NCBI RefSeq assembly: GCF_008327685.1
Contig: NZ_BDDE01000017.1
Span: 248,001 to 312,000, forward strand
Length of the DNA: 64,000 nucleotides
Direction of reading: 5' to 3'
From: Actinomadura sp. K4S16
GTDB lineage: Bacteria > Actinomycetota > Actinomycetes > Streptosporangiales > Streptosporangiaceae
Part shown: positions 24,567-31,364 of the stretch, one piece after another
Numbering within the stretch: the stretch's first letter is position 1
Layout of the letters: the number at the start of each line of letters is the position of its first letter
Made by a program: the position numbers and the translations under genes
The notes under the pieces: model-generated
What the model was told of the DNA's origin: nothing
Database searches by the model: none
The model's input: the letters and a program-made list of their open reading frames with translations, nothing else

Positions 24567-24875
24567 ATGAGTGTTCGCAAGAGTGTCCCCATGGGGCCCG
24601 AGGACGTCATCACTCTGGAACGCATGCACGCTCCTGCCAGCCCAGAGCGCCAGGCCCTGGCCCAACTGACCGGCCAGGAGCTGGACGCGAGCGCCTCTGA
24701 TGCGGAGATCCTTGCCGCATTGGTCCGCGCAGGCCGCGAGGCCGTCACTCAGCAGGTGGCGGCCACCGGGTACGCGGCATGGGCTGCCGAGATGGACGAC
24801 GAGGACCGCGCCTACCGGGCCGCCCGGCGCGGTTGGGACCGCGACAACGAGACGGACGGCGAGACGAGCACGTGA
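24567..24875 (+). CDS. Antitoxin of a MazEF-like pair
   Basis: 102 residues from ATG 24567; its stop overlaps the toxin GTG (24872-24875). The N-terminal part, MSVRKSVPMGPEDVITLERM, resembles short ribbon-helix-helix antitoxins. The middle QLTGQELDASASDAEILAALV looks helical, and the C-terminal third is acidic (DDEDRAYRAARRGW, then DNETDGETST), as expected for a disordered toxin-neutralising tail. Function is deduced mainly from the tightly coupled MazF-like gene and the operator-like repeats just upstream; the DNA-binding fold is not certain. Confidence 0.8.
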   Translation: MSVRKSVPMGPEDVITLERMHAPASPERQALAQLTGQELDASASDAEILAALVRAGREAVTQQVAATGYAAWAAEMDDEDRAYRAARRGWDRDNETDGETST

Positions 24876-25195
24876 ACGCAGCCCCTACTGTCATCCCCGT
24901 CCGCGGCCGGGTCTATCGCGCCGACCTCGGTTTCGGACTCAAGCCGTGGTTAGTGGTCTCCAACAACGCTCGCAACAAGGCCATCGGCGATTGCCTGGTG
25001 GCACGGATCACCACCACTCGCCGCGATCTGCCATCCTGGGCACCCTTGCGACCTGGCGATCCACTCGCCGGCTACGTCAACTGCGACGACCTCGGCCCCT
25101 TGTACCGAGACCAGATCGTCGCTGATCTAGGAGCACTGTCTGCTCACACGATGATGGATGTAGGCCGTGCACTGCGGCATGCCTTGGCGCTGTGA
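24872..25195 (+). CDS. MazF/PemK-family mRNA interferase toxin
   Basis: 107 residues from GTG 24872. The sequence follows the MazF SH3-like barrel: VRGRVYRADLGFGLKPWLVV, SNNARNKAIGDCLVARITTT, GYVNCDDLGPLYRDQI and ADLGALSAHTMMDVGRAL. The conserved Arg/Lys and the Thr after the ARI strand are present. MazF enzymes are sequence-specific endoribonucleases, silenced by the antitoxin encoded just before. The usual start signature (GxVWWADL/ PRP) is modified to RVYRADLGFG and LKPWLVV, so cleavage specificity may differ. Confidence 0.9.
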   Translation: MNAAPTVIPVRGRVYRADLGFGLKPWLVVSNNARNKAIGDCLVARITTTRRDLPSWAPLRPGDPLAGYVNCDDLGPLYRDQIVADLGALSAHTMMDVGRALRHALAL

Positions 25196-25202
25196 CAGCG
25201 GG

Positions 25203-26285
25203 TCAGGGCAGGTCGAGGGACGTTGCCAGTTCGTCCAGGTGGAAGTGGGCGTCGCCGAAGGCCAGGGACGCGGTCAGCGCGTGTTCGGAGAACAGGTGCA
25301 GGTCGTGTTCCTGGGTGAAGCCGATGGCGCCGTGTACCTGGTGGCCTAGGGCGCATACTCGTTCGTACGCCTCGCTCACCCAGGCCTTGGCCATCGCCAC
25401 CGCCTGCGCGGCGTCGCGGTTCGCCGAGAGGAGCCAGATGGCCTCGTAGGCGGTGAAGCGGGAGCCGAGGACGTCGATGGCCATGTTCGCGCAGTGGTGC
25501 TGGACGGCCTGGAACGAGCCGACCGCGCGGCCGAACTGCTCGCGTTCGGTGGCGTACTGGACCGTCATGTCGAGGACGCGTTGCGCCGCCCCCACCATCT
25601 CGGCGCAGGTGGCCGCCGCGCCGAAGAGGGAGATCGCGTTCGCGGCGTCCGGGCCCATGGAGTCCTCGTCGGGGACCCGCAGGCCGTCCAGTTCGGCGTG
25701 GCAGGGACGGTCGTGGCCGATCGTCCCGAGTGGTTTCAGTGTGACGTCGGCGGCGTCGGCCCAGAAGGCGTGCGGCTCGCCGTCGAGCCGGGCCACCAGC
25801 AGGATGTTCTCGGCGGACGCGGCGAACGGCACGAAGGTGGCCGTGCCCTCCAGGAGGTAGCCGGACTCGGAGCGGGTCGCGACCAGCCCCTCGCCAGGGC
25901 GGTCCCACGGGAGCGGTGCCGCGGTCACGATCCGGCCCTCCGAGATGGCGCTCAGCCAGCGCTCCTTCTGCGCGGACGTCCCGAACCGCGCGACCGGCAT
26001 CCCGCAGCACGCGACCGACGCCAGCAGCGGACTCGGGACCTGCGCGTACCCCAGCTGCTCGAACAGCAGGCAGACGTCCAGGAAGTCGCCGCCGACGCCG
26101 CCGTGCTCCTCGGGGAAGGCGAGGCCCGGCCAGCCGAGCTCGACCATCTCCTTCCACAGCGGCGCCGAGTGGCCGGCGGGGTCGCCGGCCAGGGCCCGCG
26201 CGCCCGCCGTCGCGGCCTTGGACTCCAGGAGCTCGCGGGCCGTGGCGGCGATCAACTCCTGGTCCTCGGTCAGGCTCAGGTCCAT
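25203..26285 (-). CDS. Acyl-CoA dehydrogenase, probably one subunit of a heteromer
   Basis: 360 residues from ATG 26285, overlapping the VOC gene by 10 bp. N-terminal helical domain MDLSLTEDQELIAATARELL, middle beta domain and C-terminal helices with YATEREQFGRAVGSFQAVQH, the FAD-contact motif. The C-terminal end lacks the usual G-G/T-x-E-I-Q motif (it ends HALTASLAFGDAHFHLDELA), and the catalytic-Glu position is not evident. The other dehydrogenase of this operon has the opposite pattern, so the two may assemble as an alpha2beta2 enzyme, as in steroid/branched-chain ACADs of mycobacteria. Last gene of a five-gene operon. Confidence 0.93.
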   Translation of the reverse strand: MDLSLTEDQELIAATARELLESKAATAGARALAGDPAGHSAPLWKEMVELGWPGLAFPEEHGGVGGDFLDVCLLFEQLGYAQVPSPLLASVACCGMPVARFGTSAQKERWLSAISEGRIVTAAPLPWDRPGEGLVATRSESGYLLEGTATFVPFAASAENILLVARLDGEPHAFWADAADVTLKPLGTIGHDRPCHAELDGLRVPDEDSMGPDAANAISLFGAAATCAEMVGAAQRVLDMTVQYATEREQFGRAVGSFQAVQHHCANMAIDVLGSRFTAYEAIWLLSANRDAAQAVAMAKAWVSEAYERVCALGHQVHGAIGFTQEHDLHLFSEHALTASLAFGDAHFHLDELATSLDLP

Positions 26286-27217
26286 GGCGGCGGCACCTTG
26301 TCCGAGCGGACCCACACTCCCGGCCGCTCCTCCCAGAACAGCTGGACGAGGATGCCGCCGGTGTGCTTCGGGTGGATGAACGTGTGCTTCCAGGCGGCGC
26401 CGTCGGTGACGCCCTCCTCGTCGTCGAAGGTCGGGACGTCGTGGTGGTCGCAGGCCGCCAGCGCCGCGTCCCAGTCGGCCACCTCGAAGGTGACGTGGTG
26501 CGCGCCCGGGCCGCCGCGCTCCAGGAAGCGGTCGATGAACGAGTCCTCCCCGCGCGGCATGATGACCTCCCAGCAGATCGCAGAGCCGGGGATGTTCAGC
26601 ACGAGGTCGGCCATGTCGGGGTGCTCCTCGTCCGCCGTCCGCCAGACCTGCACGAACCCGGCGAGGTCGTGGTACCAGCGGGCGAGGACGTCCCGGTCGT
26701 GGAAGGCCTGGCAGATGTGGTCGAGCGCCACGACGCCGAGGGACGGGCCGTCCGGCGGGGACGGCTCGGCGGCCGCGGCGGCGGCGGTGTCGCCGCACAT
26801 GTCCAGGCTGCCCGGCCCGCGGAGCCGCCACAGCACGCCGGTGCCGTGCTCGGGCGGGCTCAGCGACGCCTCCAGCCAGCCGCCCCGCGCCCAGTCGGTC
26901 GGTTTGATGCCGCGCACCTCGAGCTCCGCGCGGACGGCTTCGAGGTCGGGCACCTCCGCGCCGACGTGGTGCAGGCCCGGCCGGCCCTTGTGCTCGTCCA
27001 GCCACGTCCGCAACGAGCCGCCGTCGCCGGCGGGCGCGACGACCTCCCAGGCCTGGCCGCGGCTACCGGGGATCTCCAGCCGGGCGCCGCGCACGCCCTC
27101 GGCCGGGTTGTCCCAGCTCCGGACGCGCCGGAACCCGAACAGGCCCTCCAGCAAGGCGACCTGCGTCTCGAGGTCGGGGGTCACCTGCGCGACATGATCG
27201 ATTCGGTAGATCTGCAC
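26276..27217 (-). CDS. Two-domain VOC (glyoxalase/dioxygenase-fold) protein
   Basis: 313 residues with two VOC modules. The first (4-140) starts YRIDHVAQVTPDLETQVALLE and has GRPGLHHVGAEVPDLEAV. The second (about 165-300) starts VVALDHICQAFHDRDVLARW, with GPGAHHVTFEVADWDAAL and a final IHPKHTGGILVQLFWEERPG. His in DHVAQ/DHICQ, His in HHVGAE/HHVTFE and Glu in a late strand match the metal-binding triad; the last motif is like methylmalonyl-CoA epimerases. In an acyl-CoA operon, an epimerase or isomerase on a CoA ester is likely; a dioxygenase is less so. Sits between enoyl-CoA hydratase and dehydrogenase genes. Confidence 0.85.
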   Translation of the reverse strand: MQIYRIDHVAQVTPDLETQVALLEGLFGFRRVRSWDNPAEGVRGARLEIPGSRGQAWEVVAPAGDGGSLRTWLDEHKGRPGLHHVGAEVPDLEAVRAELEVRGIKPTDWARGGWLEASLSPPEHGTGVLWRLRGPGSLDMCGDTAAAAAAEPSPPDGPSLGVVALDHICQAFHDRDVLARWYHDLAGFVQVWRTADEEHPDMADLVLNIPGSAICWEVIMPRGEDSFIDRFLERGGPGAHHVTFEVADWDAALAACDHHDVPTFDDEEGVTDGAAWKHTFIHPKHTGGILVQLFWEERPGVWVRSDKVPPPWT

Positions 27218-27225
27218 GGGTCCTC

Positions 27226-27978
27226 CTAGCTCGGGTGGGGCTCGATCCAGTCGTAGCCGTAGGTGACGAGCTCCTTGACGAGCCGCAGGTTGTAGCGGTT
27301 CATCGCCGCGATCCGCTCGGCCAGCTCGCCGATCCGCTTGTCGAACTCCGCGGCGGGATACACGTCGTTGACCAGGCCGAGCTGCAGGGCGCGCTCGGCG
27401 CCGATGCGGGCGCCGGTGAAGAGCAGTTCCTTGGCGCGGGCCTTGCCGATCCGCTCCGGCAGCCGCTTCACGCCGCCCCAGCCGGGCGCGGATCCGCCGA
27501 ACTCGGGCTGGTCGGGGTCGCCGTCCTCGGTCATCTTCGGGCGGTACGGGGGACGCGCCGACAGCGTGATCTCGACGAGGCCCATCTTGGCGTCGTCGGA
27601 GGCGATGATGAAGTCCGCCGCGAGCGCCAGCTCCAGGCCGCCGCCGACCGCGTAGCCGTGCACCGCCGCGATCACCGGGACCGAGAGGCGCTCCATCATC
27701 GCGAACGTCTTCTCGCCGAGCCGGCCCTGCTCGATCCGCTCGCGCGGGGTCAGCTTCTCCGACCAGGAGAGGTCCATGCCGGCGCAGAACGCGCGCTCGC
27801 CCGCGCCGCGCAGCACCACGACGCAGACGTCCTCGTCGTCGTCCACGCGCGTGAAGATGTCGCGCAGCTCCGTCATCGTCGTGGGCGTCAGCGCGTTGAG
27901 CTTGTCCGGCCGGTTCAGCGTCAGCCAGGCGACCCGCTCCTCGATCCGCAGGTCGACGGTCTCGTAGTCCTCGGGCAT
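27226..27978 (-). CDS. Enoyl-CoA hydratase/isomerase family protein
   Basis: 250 residues from ATG 27978 (GGAG 8 nt upstream). Crotonase fold: LRIEERVAWLTLNRPDKLNAL, oxyanion-hole segment GERAFCAGMDLSW and AAVHGYAVGGGLELALAADF, with later GLVNDVYPAAEFD. A 25-residue insertion after LVEITLSARPPYRPK (MTEDGDPDQPEFGGSAPGWG) replaces the second catalytic loop, so the hydration Glu pair is not clearly both present. Probably acts on an unusual CoA thioester made by the neighbouring ligase and dehydrogenases. Cytoplasmic. Confidence 0.9.
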   Translation of the reverse strand: MPEDYETVDLRIEERVAWLTLNRPDKLNALTPTTMTELRDIFTRVDDDEDVCVVVLRGAGERAFCAGMDLSWSEKLTPRERIEQGRLGEKTFAMMERLSVPVIAAVHGYAVGGGLELALAADFIIASDDAKMGLVEITLSARPPYRPKMTEDGDPDQPEFGGSAPGWGGVKRLPERIGKARAKELLFTGARIGAERALQLGLVNDVYPAAEFDKRIGELAERIAAMNRYNLRLVKELVTYGYDWIEPHPS

Positions 27979-28001
27979 GTCCGTGGCTCCTCCCGTAGTG
28001 G

Positions 28002-29234
28002 TCAGCCGCGGGGCAGGTTCAGGCCCCGGGTGGCGATGACGTTGCGCTGGATCTCTGTGGTGCCGCCGAGGAAGGTGGACGCGACCGAGTCCCGGCGCAT
28101 GTGCGTGAACACCGCGTCGAGGGGCGCCCCCTCGCGGTCCCAGAGCGCGGCGGACCGCCCGAACGCCAGCGCGCCCGTCCGCGCGAGCCGCTGGTGCAGC
28201 TCGGCCCCGAACAGCTGGTTGACGGACGCCTCGAAGCCGGGCTCGTCGCCCGCCGCCTGCCGCGACACCGTGTAGCGGGCCAGGTTGTACAGGACGGCGA
28301 TCTCGGTCCGCCGGCGCGCGACCTCCTCCCGCAGCGCGGGGCTCCGCCGGGCGTGCCGCGCCCCCTCCGGCGACCTGAGGTAGGCGACCAGATCGGCGAG
28401 GGCGTGCTCGTACTTGATGGTGGCGCCGATCCCGGCCCGCTCGAAGCCGAGCGCGGACATCGCCACGTACCAGCCGCGGTTCTCCTCGCCGACCCGGTTC
28501 GCCACCGGCACCCGGACGCCCTCGAAGAAGATCTCGCAGAACGGCACCGCGCCGCGGATGTCGGTGATGGGGCGGATCGTCACGCCGGGCGAGTCGGCCT
28601 CGACCAGCAGGAACGTGATGCCGCGGTGGGGGCGCTCGGCGGACGGGTCGGTGCGCACGAGCACGAACAGCCAGTCGGCGTACTGGCCCAGGGACGTCCA
28701 CACCTTCTGGCCGTCGACCACGTACTCGTCCCCGTCCCGGACGGCGCGGGTGCGCAGCGAGGCCAGGTCGGAGCCCGACTCCGGCTCGGAGAAGCCCTGC
28801 GCCCACGTCGCCTCGCCCGCCGCGATCGGCGGCAGGTGGACGGCCTTCTGCTCGTCGGTGCCGTGGACCAGCAGGGTCGGGCCGAGGAGGAACGCGCCGA
28901 TGCCGTTCACGGTCGGCACCCGGGCGCGCATCATCTCCTCGTGCAGGACGAACTCCTCCAGCGCCGACAGGCCCGCGCCGCCGTACTCCCGGGGCCAGTG
29001 CGGCGCGATCCAGCCGCGCTCGGCCAGCGCCGCCGCCCAGGCCCGCGCGCCCTCGCGCCGCTCGGGATCGTCCGCGACCCGGTCGACCGGCCAGTTGTAG
29101 CCGGCGACGTCCTCGGGTTCGAGGCTGTGCTCCTCGTCCCCGGCCGGACGGTACGACGCGGGGAACCGCTCCTCGACGAAGGCGCGGACCTCCTCGCGGA
29201 AGGCCGCCTGCTCTGGCGTGTCGTCCCAGTTCAC
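28002..29234 (-). CDS. Acyl-CoA dehydrogenase, larger partner subunit
   Basis: 410 residues from GTG 29234, overlapping the CoA-ligase stop (GTGA). Starts VNWDDTPEQAAFREEVRAFV; the middle domain has WAQGFSEPESGSDLASLRT and GQKVWTSLGQYADWLFVLV (FAD and substrate binding). The end is FLGGTTEIQRNVIATRGLNL, the conserved TEIQ region. The R-x-Q-F-G region of helix G is replaced (AYLRSPEGARHARRSPALRE). This is complementary to the 360-residue enzyme at 25203-26285. It follows the ligase directly and precedes the hydratase, so it likely performs alpha,beta-oxidation of the activated acid. Confidence 0.94.
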   Translation of the reverse strand: MNWDDTPEQAAFREEVRAFVEERFPASYRPAGDEEHSLEPEDVAGYNWPVDRVADDPERREGARAWAAALAERGWIAPHWPREYGGAGLSALEEFVLHEEMMRARVPTVNGIGAFLLGPTLLVHGTDEQKAVHLPPIAAGEATWAQGFSEPESGSDLASLRTRAVRDGDEYVVDGQKVWTSLGQYADWLFVLVRTDPSAERPHRGITFLLVEADSPGVTIRPITDIRGAVPFCEIFFEGVRVPVANRVGEENRGWYVAMSALGFERAGIGATIKYEHALADLVAYLRSPEGARHARRSPALREEVARRRTEIAVLYNLARYTVSRQAAGDEPGFEASVNQLFGAELHQRLARTGALAFGRSAALWDREGAPLDAVFTHMRRDSVASTFLGGTTEIQRNVIATRGLNLPRG

Positions 29235-30823
29235 CGGTCGCTCGCCTCCCGGTCCCAGGTGGTCGGGGTGATCCCGCCGTCGCCCTGCGCGCGCAGCTTG
29301 TACTTGGCGACCTTGTCGGTGGGGGTGCGCGGCAGCGCGTCGATGAACTCGACGTAGCGCGGCACCATCGAGCGCGGCAGCCGCTCCTCGCAGTAGGCCA
29401 CCAGCTCCTCCGGGTCGAGCCCGGTGTCCGGTTGCACCACGACCGACACCTTGATGTCCTCGTCCTCCAGTTCCGAGGGCACGCCGATCGCGGCGCACTC
29501 CAGTACCGCCGGATGCCGGTTGATCTCGGTCTCCAGGTCGAACGCGGAGATGTTCTCCCCCCGCCGGCGGATGGCGTCCTTCATCCGGTCGAGGAAGTAG
29601 AAGTACCCGTCGTCGTCGCGCCATACCCGGTCGCCGGTGTGGAACCACATGTTCCGGAAGCAGCGGGTCGTGGCCTCCCAGTTGCCGTAGTAGCCGGTCG
29701 TGAGGACGAACGGCTGCTTCGGCCGCAGCACCAGCTCGCCCGGCTCGCCCGGCCCGACCTCCCGGTCGCGCTCGTCCACGACCGCCACCTGGAACCGCTC
29801 CTCGTGCGCCTGCCCGCACGAGCCGACGCGCCACTCCCCGTACGGGCTGCCGGTCGCGATGCCCGCCTCTGTGCTGGTGTAGGTCTCCACGGACCGGACA
29901 CCGAACCGCTCCCGCAGGGGCTCGTCCAGGTTGGACTTGCCCATGTAGAACGTCTCCAGCCGGTGGTCGCGGTCGCGGGACGTCGGCGGGCGGTTCAGCA
30001 GGATCGGGATCATGGAGAACACGCTCATGCAGACCTGCGCGTCGAAGCGGCGCACGTCGTCCCAGAACCTCGACGCGCTGAACCTCTCGACGATCGCGAT
30101 CGAGCCGCCGCCGAGGAGGGCCGAGAGCATGCCGTCCCACAGCGCGGCGGCGTGGAACAGCGGCAGCGGGCAGTAGATCGTCTTGCCCCAGCGGTCGAGG
30201 AAGTCGAGCGAGTCGTAGGCGCAGGTCAGCGCGAGGGCGTGCGGGACCATCGCGCCCTTGGACGGCCCGGTGGTGCCGGACGTGTACATGATCGCCTGCA
30301 TGTCGCTGAAGGCGACGCCGGCGTCCACCGGACCGGAGCCGTCGGCCGGGAGCGCGGACATGTCCCGCGCGGGCTTGCCGAGCCGGTCGAGCAGCACCCC
30401 GGCCGCCGCGGCGCCCCGCACGATGACCCGTTCCAGCTTGGGCAGCCGGTCGGCGATCTCGACGAGCCGCTCGGCGTACGGGCCGTCGATGATGAGCCGG
30501 CCGGAGTCGGAGCTGTCCAGGACGTGCCGGAGCAGCTCGCCCCGGTAGGCGATGTTGATCGGTACGGCGACCGCGCCCAGCCGGGCAAGCGCGAAGATGA
30601 CGTGCACGAAGTCGGCGCAGTTGGGCAGCATCACGCCCACGTGGTCGCCGCGCGCGATGCCGGCGGCGGAGAACGCGCGGGCCAGCCGGTCGGCGGCGGC
30701 GTCCACCTCGCCGTAGCTGATCTCCCCGTCGCGGAACCTGAGGAACGTCTGTCTTCGGTGCACCTGCGCCTGTGACCGGAGAACGTCCCCGAGGACGAAG
30801 CTCTCCAGCGTCTCCTTGCGCAT
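29231..30823 (-). CDS. AMP-forming acyl-CoA synthetase (class I adenylate-forming)
   Basis: 530 residues from ATG 30823, chosen because GGAGG is 5 nt upstream; about 65 in-frame upstream codons lack support. A3 P-loop-like motif IMYTSGTTGPSKGAMVPHAL, A5 YTSTEAGIATGSPYG, A7 FHTGDRVWRDDDGYFYFLDR and A8 DAIRRRGENISAFDLE are complete. The catalytic Lys is in TPTDKVAKYKLRAQGDGG near the C-terminus. Activates a carboxylic acid to its CoA ester, starting the operon's degradation pathway. The substrate is unknown; resemblance is to long-chain/aromatic or carnitine-CoA ligase-type enzymes. Confidence 0.95.
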   Translation of the reverse strand: MRKETLESFVLGDVLRSQAQVHRRQTFLRFRDGEISYGEVDAAADRLARAFSAAGIARGDHVGVMLPNCADFVHVIFALARLGAVAVPINIAYRGELLRHVLDSSDSGRLIIDGPYAERLVEIADRLPKLERVIVRGAAAAGVLLDRLGKPARDMSALPADGSGPVDAGVAFSDMQAIMYTSGTTGPSKGAMVPHALALTCAYDSLDFLDRWGKTIYCPLPLFHAAALWDGMLSALLGGGSIAIVERFSASRFWDDVRRFDAQVCMSVFSMIPILLNRPPTSRDRDHRLETFYMGKSNLDEPLRERFGVRSVETYTSTEAGIATGSPYGEWRVGSCGQAHEERFQVAVVDERDREVGPGEPGELVLRPKQPFVLTTGYYGNWEATTRCFRNMWFHTGDRVWRDDDGYFYFLDRMKDAIRRRGENISAFDLETEINRHPAVLECAAIGVPSELEDEDIKVSVVVQPDTGLDPEELVAYCEERLPRSMVPRYVEFIDALPRTPTDKVAKYKLRAQGDGGITPTTWDREASDR

Positions 30824-31364
30824 CCGGACCTCCGCTGTCGCTGCGTGGCGTGGGTCGACGGGCTGGGTGGGCTCGACGGCTGGCGGCTCGATGGGCGGCT
30901 CGTTGGCGGGCGGGCGGACGGCGGCGCGGAAACGGCCGGCGGGGTCCGCAATCAGACATTGCCTTAAATAGAGGAACACGAAACGCCAAACACGGCAATA
31001 GTGGCGAAAAGGCAACAAGGACGTTCAAGTAGTGCGCTACTGGGACACGCCATCACCACTGTGACGCACGCCACACCACCCAGCCCCCGGTTTTCGGACA
31101 CACGCCTCAGCAGGCGAAGTACCCCCGATACGACGGAACGCCCGGCCAGGCGGCGGCCTGACCGGGCGTTCGCGCGGGGCGCCGCCGGCCGTGCCCGCCC
31201 GATGTCCGGCGGCCTCCGGCACGAGATCGAACAGCGCCGGGCCGGACACCGTGCACAAGGACTGCCAACGAATCCGCCCAAGGATCGGAGGATGTCGCCG
31301 AAAGCGATCCTGAGCTGCGCCTCTATCGTTCTGCCGTCACCCCTGCGGAAGGAACGAGTGCGTC
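30824..31364. promoter_or_regulatory. Divergent control region of acyl-CoA operon and nucleotidase gene
   Basis: 541 bp with no credible gene. It contains a near-perfect palindrome AGTAG-TGCG-CTACT (31028-31041; one T.G mismatch in 14 bp), a good candidate for a TetR/FadR-type operator upstream of the CoA-ligase operon. A hairpin at 31137-31170 (AACGCCCGG arm, inner CAGG/CCTG pairs, complement CCGGGCGTT) resembles an actinomycete terminator or attenuator. The rest, around 30950-31000, is less G+C-rich, suiting a promoter, but I cannot fix -10/-35 boxes. The nucleotidase start at 31365 has GGAAGGA upstream. Confidence 0.55.
31137..31170. terminator. Hairpin in the divergent control region
   Basis: AACGCCCGG (31137-31145) pairs with CCGGGCGTT (31162-31170), and CAGG (31147-31150) pairs with CCTG (31157-31160), with a 6-nt loop. 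Could be an attenuator for the downstream nucleotidase gene; its position between divergent genes makes a simple terminator unlikely. Confidence 0.5.

Noticed and set aside
28101..30775. Two long plus-strand frames opposite the acyl-CoA operon
   Set aside because: Antisense shadows of the dehydrogenase and CoA-ligase genes, with no conserved motif and biased composition expected from codon mirroring.
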